From CAIWHR01 sp963726765 (lineage in GTDB: Bacteria > Pseudomonadota > Gammaproteobacteria > Burkholderiales > Casimicrobiaceae): a DNA stretch of 64,000 nucleotides. The position numbers and the translations under genes were made by a program. A model generated the notes under the pieces. It searched no databases. It was not told where the DNA came from and saw only the letters and a list, made by a program, of their open reading frames with translations. Of the stretch, positions 50,299-60,072 are shown in pieces. The first letter of the stretch is position 1, and every line of letters starts with the position of its first letter. The stretch spans positions 1 through 64,000 of the forward strand of contig CAVSDH010000010.1 of the NCBI GenBank assembly GCA_963726765.1. The letters run 5' to 3'.

Positions 50299-50499
50299 AT
50301 GAAGATCATCGTCGTCGCAGCGCTCATTGCCGTCATCGTCAGCCTGTTTTCGGCGCTCTACTATCTCTATCGCGACCGCGGACACGGTACGCGGATGGTC
50401 AGGATGCTCGCCGTTCGGGTCGCGCTGTCGGCGAGCCTCGTCGCCTTTCTCGTCATTTCGTACCGCATGGGCTGGATCGCGCCCACGGGACTGCGATAG
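50299..50499 (+). CDS. DUF2909 twin-transmembrane protein
   Basis: 66 residues with two helices (IIVVAALIAVIVSLFSALYY and RVALSASLVAFLVISYRMGW) joined by a basic loop, RDRGHGTRMVRML. This DUF2909 protein is a regular small member of beta- and gammaproteobacterial cox clusters. Function unknown; a part in oxidase assembly is inferred from conserved linkage. It ends at the bidirectional terminator shared with coxC. Confidence 0.85.
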   Translation: MKIIVVAALIAVIVSLFSALYYLYRDRGHGTRMVRMLAVRVALSASLVAFLVISYRMGWIAPTGLR

Positions 50500-50501
50500 A
50501 C

Positions 50502-50533
50502 GAAAGGGCCGCACGTCGCCGTGCGGCCCTTTC
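50502..50533. terminator. Bidirectional terminator between DUF2909 gene and coxC
   Basis: GAAAGGGCCGCAC and GTGCGGCCCTTTC form a perfect 13-bp stem with a 6-nt loop, between the convergent ends of the DUF2909 gene (stop at 50499) and coxC (stop at 50554). The short T/A run inside the stem allows function in both directions. Confidence 0.85.
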
Positions 50534-50553
50534 ACCTGCGACTGCGCGTCTCG

Positions 50554-51411
50554 TCAGAGCCAGTAGACGAGAACGAAGAGCAGCAGCCAGACGACGTCGA
50601 CGAAATGCCAGTACCACGACGCCGCCTCGAACGCGAAGTGGTGGTCGGGCGTGAAGTGGCCCCTGACGATGCGCGCGAGCATCACCGAAAGCATGATCGC
50701 GCCGATCGTCACGTGGAAGCCGTGAAATCCGGTCAGCATGAAGAACGTCGACCCGTAGACGCCCGTCGACAGCTTGAGGTTGAGCGCGCTGTAGGCGTGC
50801 AGATATTCATAGGCCTGGAAGCAGATGAACGCGAAGCCCAGCACGATGGTCATGAACAACCACAGCTTCAGCTTGCCGCGATGTCCCGTCTTGAGCGCGT
50901 GATGGGCGACCGTCAGCGTGAAGCCCGACGACAGCAGGATGATCGTGTTGAGCAGCGGAATGCCCATCGCCCCCATCGGCGTGAACTGCTCGCGGATGTA
51001 CGGCCCGATCGTCGGCCATGCCGACGTGTAATTCGGCCACACGAGCTTCGACGTGAGGCTCCCCAGGTCGGGCACCGACAGGTTGCGGATGTAGAAGAGC
51101 GCCCCGAAGAACGCGGCGAAGAACATCACCTCTGAAAAGATGAACCAGCTCATGCTCCAGCGAAAGGACATGTCCACCTTCTTGTTGTACTGGTGGCCCT
51201 CCGATTCGCCGATCACGGTGCCGAACCAGCCGAACATCATCACCAGCAGCACGCAAAAGCCGGCCAGGACCATCCACGGACCCGCGGCCACGCCGTTGAA
51301 CCAGAACGCCGCGCCCATCCCCATCAGCAGCAGCGCGCACGAGCCGACCACCGGCCAGTACGACGGTTGCGGGACGAAGTAATACGGTTTGACGCCTTGT
51401 TGTGCTGTCAT
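50554..51411 (-). CDS. coxC: Cytochrome c oxidase subunit III
   Basis: 285 residues with seven helices. MTAQQGVKPYYFVPQPSYWP is the typical N-terminus. SMSWFIFSEVMFFAAFFGALFY, TVAHHALKTG and the C-terminal ASWYWHFVDVVWLLLFVLVY are subunit III signatures. It stabilises proton uptake by subunit I. It lies 58 nt downstream of ctaG. Confidence 0.97.
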   Translation of the reverse strand: MTAQQGVKPYYFVPQPSYWPVVGSCALLLMGMGAAFWFNGVAAGPWMVLAGFCVLLVMMFGWFGTVIGESEGHQYNKKVDMSFRWSMSWFIFSEVMFFAAFFGALFYIRNLSVPDLGSLTSKLVWPNYTSAWPTIGPYIREQFTPMGAMGIPLLNTIILLSSGFTLTVAHHALKTGHRGKLKLWLFMTIVLGFAFICFQAYEYLHAYSALNLKLSTGVYGSTFFMLTGFHGFHVTIGAIMLSVMLARIVRGHFTPDHHFAFEAASWYWHFVDVVWLLLFVLVYWL

Positions 51412-51469
51412 AGGACCTCTATCTCTGATGGAGCTGCCGGCGCCGGGCAAAGCGCGCCGGCAATCCGTT

Positions 51470-52015
51470 TCATGATTTGCTGGCGCCTTCAACCTCGAAA
51501 AACGTATACGAAAGCGTGATCGTCGCGATGTCCTTCGGCAGCGACGGATCGACGACGAACACGACCGGCATCTGCCTGGTCTCGCCGGGCTGCAGCGTCT
51601 GCTTCGTGAAGCAGAAGCATTCGAGCTTGCGAAAGTACTGCGCGGCGTCGCGCGGGCCGTAGCTCGGAATCGCCTGGCCCGTCATCGCGTGATCGGTCCG
51701 GTTGGAAATCTCGTAGACGACCTGGCGTACTTCGCCGGGGTGCACGCTGACGATGACCTCGAGCGGCCGGAACGTCCACGGCAGCTTGCGCACGTTGGAA
51801 TCGAGCTCGATGCGCACGGCGCGCGTTGCGTCGACTTGCGTATTCGTCGCGTCGTCGGCCCTGGCGATGTCGCGCAGTCCGGTCGCCTCGCAGATCTTGT
51901 CGTAGAACGGCACCAGCCCGTAGCCGAACCCGAACATCGCGACGGCGATGACGAGGAGCTTGCCGAGCAGCACCCGGTTGTTCCGGCGGGGATCGAGGGC
52001 GCCGCTTTCGCTCAT
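51470..52015 (-). CDS. ctaG: Cytochrome c oxidase assembly protein CtaG/Cox11
   Basis: 181 residues. One N-terminal helix (LLVIAVAMFGFGYGLVPFYD) is followed by a periplasmic Ig-like domain with the copper-binding CFCF motif in LECFCFTKQTLQPGE and MPVVFVVDPSL. It delivers copper to CuB of subunit I. The ATG overlaps the preceding small gene by ATGA. Confidence 0.96.
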   Translation of the reverse strand: MSESGALDPRRNNRVLLGKLLVIAVAMFGFGYGLVPFYDKICEATGLRDIARADDATNTQVDATRAVRIELDSNVRKLPWTFRPLEVIVSVHPGEVRQVVYEISNRTDHAMTGQAIPSYGPRDAAQYFRKLECFCFTKQTLQPGETRQMPVVFVVDPSLPKDIATITLSYTFFEVEGASKS

Positions 52016-52215
52016 TTGCGCAGACTCCTGCCGATCGCGAAGGTCAGGAACAACAGCACGGCGACGCCCATCACGGCAACGCCGATGAGCGGCCCGCCAA
52101 ATGCGTGCGCGACGATGACGCCGACGAAGAACACCAGTGCAATCGTCGCGAACGTGAGGGCAGTCCGCAGATTCGCAGCCTTGCGCCGTTCGGGGTCGGT
52201 CGTCGCGAGATTCAC
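52012..52215 (-). CDS. Small membrane protein between coxA and ctaG
   Basis: About 67 residues from the GTG at 52213-52215. Two hydrophobic segments (LTFATIALVFFVGVIVAHAF and LIGVAVMGVAVLLFLTFAIG) are preceded by a charged stretch, DPERRKAANLR. A small gene occupies this slot in many betaproteobacterial cox clusters and is sometimes called a cytochrome oxidase small assembly protein. The start is not certain because the frame is open upstream. The stop overlaps the ctaG ATG by ATGA. Confidence 0.6.
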   Translation of the reverse strand: MNLATTDPERRKAANLRTALTFATIALVFFVGVIVAHAFGGPLIGVAVMGVAVLLFLTFAIGRSLRK

Positions 52216-52271
52216 GGGATTCTTTTCGAAGTCGAGCCGTCCGGATTCGCCCGGATGGCCGGCGTCTCTTC

Positions 52272-53873
52272 CTACTTGACGGTCGGCGGCGTCTCGAAGG
52301 TGTGGTAGGGCGCCGGCGAGGGCACGGTCCATTCGAGCGTGTCGGCACCCTCCCACGGCTTGGCCGGCGCCTTCTCGCCCTTGCCCATGACGCATTTCAG
52401 CACCGCCCACAGGAAGATGAGCTGCGACGCGCCGAACCAGAACGCGCCGATCGACGCCAGCATGTTCCAGTCGGCGAACTGCTGCGCGTAATCCGGGATC
52501 CGCCGCGGCATGCCGGCGAGGCCGAGGAAGTGCATCGGGAAAAACGTCAGGTTGAACGCGAGCATCGACGACCAGAAATGGAGCTTGCCGAGTTTCTCGT
52601 CGTACATCGTCCCGGTCCATTTCGGAATCCAGAAGTAGACTCCGCCGAAGAACGCGAACAGGCTGCCCGCCACCATCACGTAGTGGAAATGCGCGACGAC
52701 GTAGTAGGTGTCCTGCAGCTGGATGTCGACCGGCGTGATCGCGAGGACGAGCCCGGTGAAGCCGCCCAGCGTGAACAGGAACAGAAATCCGATCGCGAAG
52801 AGCATCGGCGCTTCGAGCGTCATCGAGCCCTTCCACATCGTGGCGAGCCAGTTGAAGACCTTCACGCCCGTCGGCACCGCGATCAGCATCGTCGCGTACA
52901 TGAAGAAGAGGAGCCCCGCCGCCGGCATGCCGACGGTGAACATGTGGTGCGCCCAGACGATGAACGACAGGATCGCGATCGCCGCGAGCGCGTAGACCAT
53001 CGACGCATAGCCGAAGAGCGGCTTGCGCGAGAACGCCGGAATGATCTGCGAGATGATGCCGAACGCCGGAAGGATGATGATGTAGACCTCGGGGTGGCCG
53101 AAGAACCAGAACACGTGCTGGAAAAGCACCGGGTCGCCGCCGCCGGCGGCATTGAAGAACGTGGTGCCGAAGTGGCGGTCGGTCAGCAGCATCGTCACCG
53201 CGCCGGCGAGCACCGGCATCACGGCGATCAGCAGGTAGGCCGTGATGAGCCACGCCCAGCAGAAGAGCGGCAGCTTCATCATCGTCATCCCCGGCGCGCG
53301 CAGGTTGAGGATCGTCGTGATGATGTTGATCGAGCCCATGATCGACGAGGCGCCCAGGATGTGGACCGCGAAGATCGTGAGGTCCATTCCCATGCCGGAT
53401 TGCACGGTGAGGGGCGGATACATGGTCCAGCCCCCGGAGGCGGCGCCGCCCGGCACGAACAGCGACGTGACGAGCAGGATCGCAGCCGGCGGCAGTAGCC
53501 AGAAGCTCCAGTTGTTCATCCGGGCGAACGCCATGTCGGGCGCGCCGATCATCATCGGGATCTGCCAGTTCGCGAAACCGACGGCCGCCGGCATGATCGC
53601 GCCGAAGACCATGATGAGGCCGTGCAGCGTCGTCATCGAATTGAAGAACTCGGGATTCACGATCTGCAGGCCCGGCTGGAAGAGCTCGGCGCGGATCACC
53701 ATCGCCATCGTGCCGCCGACGATGAACATCGTGAACGAGAACCACAGGTACATCGTGCCGATGTCCTTGTGGTTGGTCGTCGTCAGCCAGCGCATGATCC
53801 CGGCGGGATGATGCGCGTGGTCGTCGTGCCCCTTGCCGTAACCGGGGGAGTGATCGTGGGCAACGCTGCTCAT
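52272..53873 (-). CDS. coxA: Cytochrome c oxidase subunit I
   Basis: 533 residues, 12 helices. Key ligands and motifs: TTLHGLIMVFG (heme a ligand), FWFFGHPEVYIIILPAFG (CuB His and cross-linked Tyr), VWAHHMFTVGM (CuB histidines), and YYVVAHFHYVMV (heme a3/a ligands). The N-terminus is His-rich (HDHSPGYGKGHDDHAHH). Complete and in one frame. It follows coxB by 31 nt once the coxB frameshift is corrected. Confidence 0.98.
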   Translation of the reverse strand: MSSVAHDHSPGYGKGHDDHAHHPAGIMRWLTTTNHKDIGTMYLWFSFTMFIVGGTMAMVIRAELFQPGLQIVNPEFFNSMTTLHGLIMVFGAIMPAAVGFANWQIPMMIGAPDMAFARMNNWSFWLLPPAAILLVTSLFVPGGAASGGWTMYPPLTVQSGMGMDLTIFAVHILGASSIMGSINIITTILNLRAPGMTMMKLPLFCWAWLITAYLLIAVMPVLAGAVTMLLTDRHFGTTFFNAAGGGDPVLFQHVFWFFGHPEVYIIILPAFGIISQIIPAFSRKPLFGYASMVYALAAIAILSFIVWAHHMFTVGMPAAGLLFFMYATMLIAVPTGVKVFNWLATMWKGSMTLEAPMLFAIGFLFLFTLGGFTGLVLAITPVDIQLQDTYYVVAHFHYVMVAGSLFAFFGGVYFWIPKWTGTMYDEKLGKLHFWSSMLAFNLTFFPMHFLGLAGMPRRIPDYAQQFADWNMLASIGAFWFGASQLIFLWAVLKCVMGKGEKAPAKPWEGADTLEWTVPSPAPYHTFETPPTVK

Positions 53874-53904
53874 CTTTGAGTCTCCGGATGGATTCGTTCG
53901 GCCG

Positions 53905-55054
53905 CTACTGCCGAGCGACCTTGACGTCGGAAGGCTGGATTGCTTCGCCGGTGTGGTTGCCCCAGCTGTTGCGCGTGAAGGTAATGACCGCTGCGATGTC
54001 GGTGTCGGAAAGCGACTTTGCCCCACGCGATCATCGCGGTCGGCTTGCCGTCGCGCTCGACGCCGTTCAGCACGGTCCTGATCTGGCCGTCCTTCGGCCC
54101 GGTCACGACCTTCGAGCCGTCGAGCGGCGGAAACGCCGGAGGCGCACCCTTGCCGGTCGCCTGGTGGCAGGCGACGCAGTTGGCCGCGTAGACCTTCTCT
54201 CCGCGCGCGACGAGGTCCTTGACGTCCCAGACCCTGCCGGGATCGTCGCCGGCGGCGGCGACTTCCTTCTTTCGCGCATCGACCCACTTCGCGTAATCGT
54301 CCTTCGACTTCACTTCGACGACGATCGGCATGAAGCCATGCTCCTTGCCGCACAGCTCCGCGCACTGGCCACGATAGGTCCCGGCCTGTTCCGCCTTGAA
54401 CCACGAGTCGCGGACGAACCCGGGAATCGCATCCTGCTTGACGCCGAACGCGGGAACCCACCATGAATGAATCACGTCGCCCGCGGTGATGAGGAGGCGC
54501 ACCTTGGTGTCGACGGGGACCACCATCGGGTGATCGACCTCGAGCAGGTAGTGCTCGCCCTTCGGCGCCAGGTTCTCGATCTGCGCCATCGGCGTCGCGA
54601 GGTTCGAGTAGAAGCTGACGCCTTCCTCGATGTAGTCGTAGTTCCACTTCCACTGGTAGCCGGTGACCTTGATCGTCATGCCCGGCTCCGACGTGTCCTT
54701 CATCGCGAGGACGGTCTTGGTCGCGGGGAACGCCATGAAGAGCAGGATGAGAAAGGGGATCACCGTCCAGATCACCTCGACCGTGGTGTTCTCGTGGAAC
54801 TGGTGCGCCTTGTGCCCGACCGACTTCCGGTGCTTGAAGATCGAGTAGAACATGACGCCGAACACGGCGACGAAGATGACCATGCAGATCCAGAAGATGA
54901 ATCCGTGAAGGTCGTACATCTGCCGCGCGATCGGCGTGACCGGCGGCTGCAGGTTCCACTCCCTCGCGGCGAACGCCACCCCGGGGCACGCCAGCGCCAC
55001 CGCCAGACCCGACTGCCCGAGCCGGAGACCCGCTTTCAATTTGTCCCGTACCAT
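53905..55054 (-). CDS. coxB: Cytochrome c oxidase subunit II with C-terminal cytochrome c domain, frame-interrupted
   Basis: About 383 codons. A signal sequence and two helices are followed by the CuA cupredoxin domain with HSWWVPAFG and CAELCGKEHGFM. At about residue 310 a class I cytochrome c domain begins (NCVACHQATGKGAPPAFPPL). Near 54020 the frame shifts; the corrected end reads SLSDTDIAAVITFTRNSWG and stops at 53905-53907, instead of running into coxA. A GAGGGA ribosome site (55059-55064) precedes the ATG. Confidence 0.95.
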
Positions 55055-55374
55055 GCTTCCCTCGATTGCATGCTGCGTTGGTATTGCGAACCCTGCCGCC
55101 GTTGCGGGCCGCCGTGCACCCGCCCGGGGCAACGCGCATCATCCTGCGATGGCGTCGCGCGGAACCCGGATTCGATGGCGATCGGAGGGGATTCGGCGCC
55201 CGGCGACTATCTCGCCGTGCGGCCGTGGTCTGAGGCGGGTGTCCCGTCCCGGCGACCGGGAGGCGATCCGCACTCGAGACCCGCACTTGCCGCGCGACTT
55301 GATGCAAAAGGCGCGAGAGCTTAGCACGGAACTTCCGGTCGCCGGAAGACGAACGCGCGGCCGCGGAGCTCGCG
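55055..55374. other. coxB upstream region and bioD terminator candidates
   Basis: 320 bp with no convincing gene. It should hold the promoter of the cox operon; no clear -35/-10 pair was found by eye. Two hairpins could end the bio transcript: GCGTCAGCC/GGCTGACGC spanning the bioD stop (55372-55391), and CTTCCGG/CCGGAAG (55332-55348). Neither has a proper T run. Confidence 0.45.
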
Positions 55375-56052
55375 TCAGCCGAGGCTGACGCCGCGAAGCG
55401 CATCCTGCGGCACCTGCGGGCTCCCGTCCTCGTCGCGACACCAGCGGATGTCGGCGACGAGCGGCGCCGAGAGCCGGTCGGCCAGCGCCGCGACATTGCC
55501 GTCGCCCGCCTCCATCGAAGGATCGATCCGGTTGGCAATCCACCCGACCAGATCGAGCCCGCGGGCGGAAATGGCCTGTGCCGAGAGCAGCGCATGATTG
55601 AGGCAGCCGAGCCGCACCCCTACGACGAGAAGGACAGGAAGACGGAGCCGCGCCGGAATGTCGAGCACGTCGATCCGGGGTCCCAGAGGCACGAGCACAC
55701 CGCCCGCGCCCTCGACGACGATCGCATCCGCGCGCCGCTGGAGCCGGCCATACGCCTCCGCGATCCTTTCGATGTCGATCGTCTCGCCAATCCTCGCTGC
55801 CGCGAGATGCGGCGCGATCGCCGGAGCGAACGAATAGGGATTGACCTCGGCAAGCGGGGCCAGGACATTGCCGGCCGCGCACAGCGCTTCGACATCCGCA
55901 TTGACGGCAGCGCCTGGCGAAAGGCCCGCCGCAACCGGCTTCATGCCGACAGCGCGCCGGCGTTCCGCAACCAGCCGGCGCAGCAGCGCGACCGCCACCA
56001 GCGTCTTGCCCACGCCCGTGTCGGTGCCCGTGACGAATATGCCCGTCGTCAT
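55375..56052 (-). CDS. bioD: Dethiobiotin synthetase
   Basis: 225 residues. GIFVTGTDTGVGKTLVAVAL carries the P-loop; GMKPVAAG and VEGAGGVLVPL are the substrate and metal-binding motifs. It closes the ureido ring of dethiobiotin from DAPA and CO2. The ATG overlaps the bioC stop by ATGA. Last gene of the biotin operon; single frame. Confidence 0.96.
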   Translation of the reverse strand: MTTGIFVTGTDTGVGKTLVAVALLRRLVAERRRAVGMKPVAAGLSPGAAVNADVEALCAAGNVLAPLAEVNPYSFAPAIAPHLAAARIGETIDIERIAEAYGRLQRRADAIVVEGAGGVLVPLGPRIDVLDIPARLRLPVLLVVGVRLGCLNHALLSAQAISARGLDLVGWIANRIDPSMEAGDGNVAALADRLSAPLVADIRWCRDEDGSPQVPQDALRGVSLG

Positions 56053-56975
56053 CGCTCGAACGAAACGATCGCCCTGCCGTCCGCGATCCGCCGGGGTGCC
56101 GCCTTCCACGCGTGGCCGTAGATCACTTCGAACGTGGCGGGAATGCGGCCGTCGGGCGTCCTGTCAGGCATTGTCTCCAGCGCCGCCAGCGCCCGCTCGA
56201 AACGGTCCCGTCCCGTGAGCCCGCGCCGCCGGCCCCGCGCCGCATTGGTCGCGCCGATCGCCTTGAGGTCGCGCGCCATCGAGCGCGCGTCGGCATAGGT
56301 AAGCGTCAGGATTTCCATCTGCATGACCGGATCCGCAAATCCCGCCTGCACGAGGATGTCGCCGACGTCGTGCATGTCGGCAAAGCGCGCGACATGCGGA
56401 TGGCGGTCGACACCGGCAAACGCCGCGCGCAGTTCCTTCAGCGTGTCCGGCCCGAACGTCGTGAACGTGACGAGCCCGCCGACTTCGAGCACGCGGTGGA
56501 ATTCGGCGATCGCCGCCGGCAGATCCGCGACCCACTGCAGCACGAGGTTGCTCCAGACGAGCCCGAACGCGCCGGTCGCGAACGGAAGCGCCGCGACGTC
56601 GCCGCAGACGAGACGCAGGCGCGACCGGCGCCCGACCGCCGATGGATGCCATCAGGCGACGAGCAGCGACCGGTTGTCGCGGGTCCGTGAACGCGCCGCC
56701 TCCAGCATCGGCTGCGCGACAGTCGAGCGCGACGCGGCGCGCCCGCGGATAGCGTGCCGCAAGCTCCGGCAATGCCTCGCCCGTGCCACAACCCGCATCG
56801 AGGATCGCCGCGGGTGCAAGCCGAATGACGTCGAGACGTTCCATCATTCGTGCGCCGACCTCGCGCTGCAGCACCGCGCGGAATCGTAGGTCGCGGCAGC
56901 GCGCGCAAAGTGCCGGCGGACCGCCGACGGATCGGTCGCGAACGGATCGGGTTCGCGCGGCGGATCAGCGGGCAT
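56049..56975 (-). CDS. bioC: Malonyl-ACP O-methyltransferase, frame-interrupted
   Basis: About 309 codons with two frame changes, near 56886 (DSA to VLQREVGARMMERLD) and near 56640 (after ARRLMASIGG). SAM motif I is ILDAGCGTGEALPEL. Motifs II-III follow as LPFATGAFGLVWSNLVLQWV, then GLVTFTTFGPDTLKELRAAF, characteristic of BioC. It starts pimeloyl synthesis by methylating malonyl-ACP. The ATG at 56975 overlaps the bioH end by 11 nt. Confidence 0.88.
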
Positions 56976-57748
56976 CGAGGAATCCGGAAAGCGCGTTCAC
57001 GAACTCGCCGGGATGCGAGAGGAAGGGCACGTGCGCGGCACCGTCGATCAACGCAAATCGACCCTGGGGCATCGCGGCCGCGAGCCACGCGCCCGCCGGC
57101 GCGGGGACCAGCGTGTCCCGGGCTCCCGCGACGACCAGCGCGGGCTGCGCGACACGGCCCGCCTCCGTCGCGCAGATCCGTATCGGCCAGCGTGTCGAGC
57201 GCCTCCGCAAGCGTGCGCCGCGACGGCTCGCCCCGCGCGAAGAGCTCGCTTCGCAGTGCGGCGAGCGCCGCGTGGCCGTGCTCGCTGCCGCGCATCTGCA
57301 GCGTGAGAAACCGCAGCACCGTCGGTTTCCACGCGACCTCGAGCTCGTCGCCGAATCGCTTGAGTGTCTCCCGCGACATCGCATGTTCCCAGCCGTCGCC
57401 CGCGACGAACCGCGGGGACGTGGCGACGAGCACGAGACGCAGGACGCGCTCCGGGTGCGCGAGCGCCCACGCAAGTGCCACCTGCCCGCCCAGCGACCAG
57501 CCGACCACGACGAGCGGTAATCGCTCCGCCGCGAATGCGTTCTCGAGCGCCTGGACGATGCCGTCGAGCACGAACGGCAGCGCCGGTGCGCTGAACCCGT
57601 GCCCCGGGAGGTCCACGGCGTGCACGCGGTGATGTTGCGCAAGCCGCGGCACGAGCGGACCCCACACCCCCGAATGCATCGCCCAGCCGTGGAGCAACAC
57701 GAGCGGCGGCCCATGGCCCGTCGTCTCGATGTGCAGCGGACCGCTCAT
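56965..57748 (-). CDS. bioH: Pimeloyl-ACP methyl ester carboxylesterase, frame-interrupted
   Basis: About 261 codons with one frame change near 57165. LVLLHGWAMHSGVWGPLVP is the oxyanion region, GWSLGG holds the nucleophile Ser, GARDTLVPAPAG the Asp and DGAAHVPFLSHP the His of an alpha/beta hydrolase triad. It releases pimeloyl-ACP from its methyl ester, ending the BioC-initiated chain. The ATG overlaps the bioF stop by ATGA. Confidence 0.9.
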
Positions 57749-58940
57749 CGCTGATCCGGCGACGCGTGTTCCGGGGCGAGCGCAGCCAGCGCATCGGCCA
57801 GCGCGTCGACATCGGCTTGCGTGTGCGCGGCGGTCAGCGAAACGCGCAGTCGCGCAGTGCCTTGCGGAACGGTCGGCGGGCGAATGGCGGGAACCCAGAA
57901 GCCTCGTTGCAGCAGCGCTTCGGAAAGTCCGACGGCCGTCGCATTGGCCCCGACGATGAGCGGCTGGATGGCCGTCCGGGAGTCGGCGAGCACGTAGGGA
58001 AGGCCGGCCATGCGCGCACGGAATTGGCGGATCAGCGCTGACAAGGTGTGCGCGCCGCGCCGGGTCGCCGCGAATGATGGCGAGGCTTGCACGGAGCGCC
58101 TCGGCGAGCAACGGCGGAGCGGCAGTCGTGTAGATGTAGGACCGCGCCCCCTGCACCAGCGATTCGATGACGGCCGGATGGCGCGGCGACGAAGGCGCCC
58201 GCGACGCCCGCCGCCTTGCCCAGCGTCCCCATGAGAACGATGCGATCGGACGCGAGTCCGAATTCCGCCAGCGATCCGCGGCCGTCGCCGAGGACGCCGA
58301 ATCCATGCGCATCGTCGACGACGAGCCAGGCGTCGAACTCGTCGGCGAGTTCGAGGAGCGCCGGCAACGGCGCGAGGTCGCCGTCCATGCTGAACACCGC
58401 GTCGGTTGCGATCAGCTTGCGCGGCGCGGAGGATGCCGTCAGTCGAGCACGCAGCGCCGCGACATCGCCGTGTCCATAACGGACGAATTCGGCGCGCGAC
58501 AATAGCGCCCCGTCGTTGAGGCAGGCATGGTTCAGCCGGTCCGCGAATATCGCGTCGCCGCGCGCGGCGAGCGCCGTCAGGATGGCGAGGTTGGCGAGAT
58601 ATCCGGACGAAAAGGTCAGCGCCCTCGCGCCGGCGCACGGGCGCACGAACGCCGCGAGCTCCGCCTCGAGCGCCGCATGGGGATCGAAATGCCCGGCGAC
58701 GAGGTGCGAGGCGCCGGCTCCGACGCCCCAGCGCCGGGCCGCGGCCCGCGCGGCGGCAATCACGTCGGGGTGATTGGCAAGGCCGAGGTAGTCGTTGCTC
58801 GCGAACGCGGTGATCTCGCGATCGCCCACGATCACGCGCGCCCCCTGCGGCGAGGCGACGACGCGTCGCGTTCGCGCGAGGCCCGCCGCGGCGCGGTCGG
58901 CGAGATCGCGCTCGAGCGAACCGATGAGCGCGGAAGGCAC
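57745..58940 (-). CDS. bioF: 8-amino-7-oxononanoate synthase, frame-interrupted
   Basis: About 398 codons with frame changes near 58190 and 58065. FASNDYLGLANHPDVIAA, GAGASHLVAGHFDPHAALEA, DAVFSMDGDLAPLPALLEL, VVDDAHGFGVLG and the PLP lysine in LMGTLGKAAGVAG identify it. The next segment (ESLVQGARSYIYTTAAPPLL) is in the second frame and the C-terminus in the third. It condenses pimeloyl-ACP with alanine. GTG at 58938-58940 is the likely start; it lies 8 nt after the bioB stop. Confidence 0.9.
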
Positions 58941-58948
58941 GGCAGGCT

Positions 58949-59950
58949 TCAGCCGGTCGGCGCTTCCATGGGCGAAAGGCCAAGCTTCGCGAACAGCGCG
59001 CGATCGGCCTCCGCCTCGGGGTTGCCGGTCGTCAGCAGCTTGTCGCCGTAGAAAATCGAGTTCGCCCCGGCGACAAAGCAAAGCGCCTGCACGGCGTCGC
59101 CGAATTCGCGGCGACCGGCCGAGAGCCGCACCATCGCCTTCGGCATCGTGAGCCTTGCAACCGCGATCGTCCGCACGAACTCGAGCGGTTCGAGTGCCGG
59201 ATCGCCGTGAAATCTGTCGTGGAGCGGCGTACCCTCGACCTGGACCAGATGGTTGATCGGCACGGACTCCGGATAAGGGTCGAGGTTCGCGAGCTGCGCG
59301 ATCAGTCCCGCGCGCTGCGCCCTCGACTCGCCCATGCCGACGATGCCACCGCAGCAGACGGCAATGCCCGCGGTGCGAACGCGCGCGAGCGTCTGGAGCC
59401 GGTCGTCGTACTCGCGCGTCGTGATCACGTCACCGTAGAACTCCGGCGCTGTGTCGAGATTGTGGTTGTAGAAGTCGAGCCCGGCGTCCTTCAGCGCTTC
59501 GGCCTGACCGTCCTTCAGCATCCCCAGCGTGCAGCACGTCTCCATGCCCAGCGCCTTCACTTCGCGCACCATCTCCAGCACGGGCACGAGGTCGCGATCC
59601 TTCGGCCCGCGCCACGCGGCGCCCATGCAGAAGCGCGTCGCGCCCTGCGCCTTGGCCGCGCGCGCAGCGGCGACGACGGCGGAGAGTTCGGACGAGCGCC
59701 TCGTCGTCGACGCCGGTGTGATAGCGCTTCGCCTGCGGGCAGTAACCGCAGTCCTCGGGACAGCCGCCGGTCTTGATCGACAGCAGCGTGGAGAGCTGCA
59801 CGGCGTTCGGCCGCGTGATGCTCGCGATGCGACCTGCTGCGCGCGGAAGAGCAATTCGGGAAACGGGAGCGCGAAAAGCGCCTCGATTTCCTCGACCGTC
59901 CACCGCGGCGACGACGTCTGCGCGCGAAGCCCGCGATCGAGGTTGGTCAA
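58949..59950 (-). CDS. bioB: Biotin synthase, frame-interrupted
   Basis: About 333 codons with frame changes near 59830 and 59700. The radical-SAM cluster motif GGCPEDCGYCPQAKRYHTGV is in the middle frame. The rest (MGAAWRGPKDRDL, METCCTLGMLKDGQAEALKD, YNHNLDTAPEFYG, FVAGANSIFYGDKLLTTGNP) is in the main frame. It inserts sulfur into dethiobiotin. First gene of the bio operon. The start is uncertain; TTG at 59950 gives a normal length, while an ATG at about 59972 is out of phase in the sequence as given. Confidence 0.92.
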   Translation of the reverse strand: MTNLDRGLRAQTSSPRWTVEEIEALFALPFPELLFRAQQVASRASRGRTPCSSPRCCRSRPAAVPRTAVTARRRSAITPASTTRRSSELSAVVAAARAAKAQGATRFCMGAAWRGPKDRDLVPVLEMVREVKALGMETCCTLGMLKDGQAEALKDAGLDFYNHNLDTAPEFYGDVITTREYDDRLQTLARVRTAGIAVCCGGIVGMGESRAQRAGLIAQLANLDPYPESVPINHLVQVEGTPLHDRFHGDPALEPLEFVRTIAVARLTMPKAMVRLSAGRREFGDAVQALCFVAGANSIFYGDKLLTTGNPEAEADRALFAKLGLSPMEAPTG

Positions 59951-60072
59951 TCGTGCGTTCGACGGATGGCATCGCGAGGGTCCGTGCGTTAGATTTCGGA
60001 TCAGGCCTGCGGGACTCGGATCGCATCGCGCCGGTTCCTGGCAAGCGCGCGAGTGTCGCGGAGGGGCACCCC

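Noticed and set aside
52272..55595. Apparent 1,107-codon ORF joining coxB-region sequence to coxA
   Set aside because: Upstream of coxA the translation is shadow text. coxB motifs lie in a different frame and end at 53905 after correcting one base.
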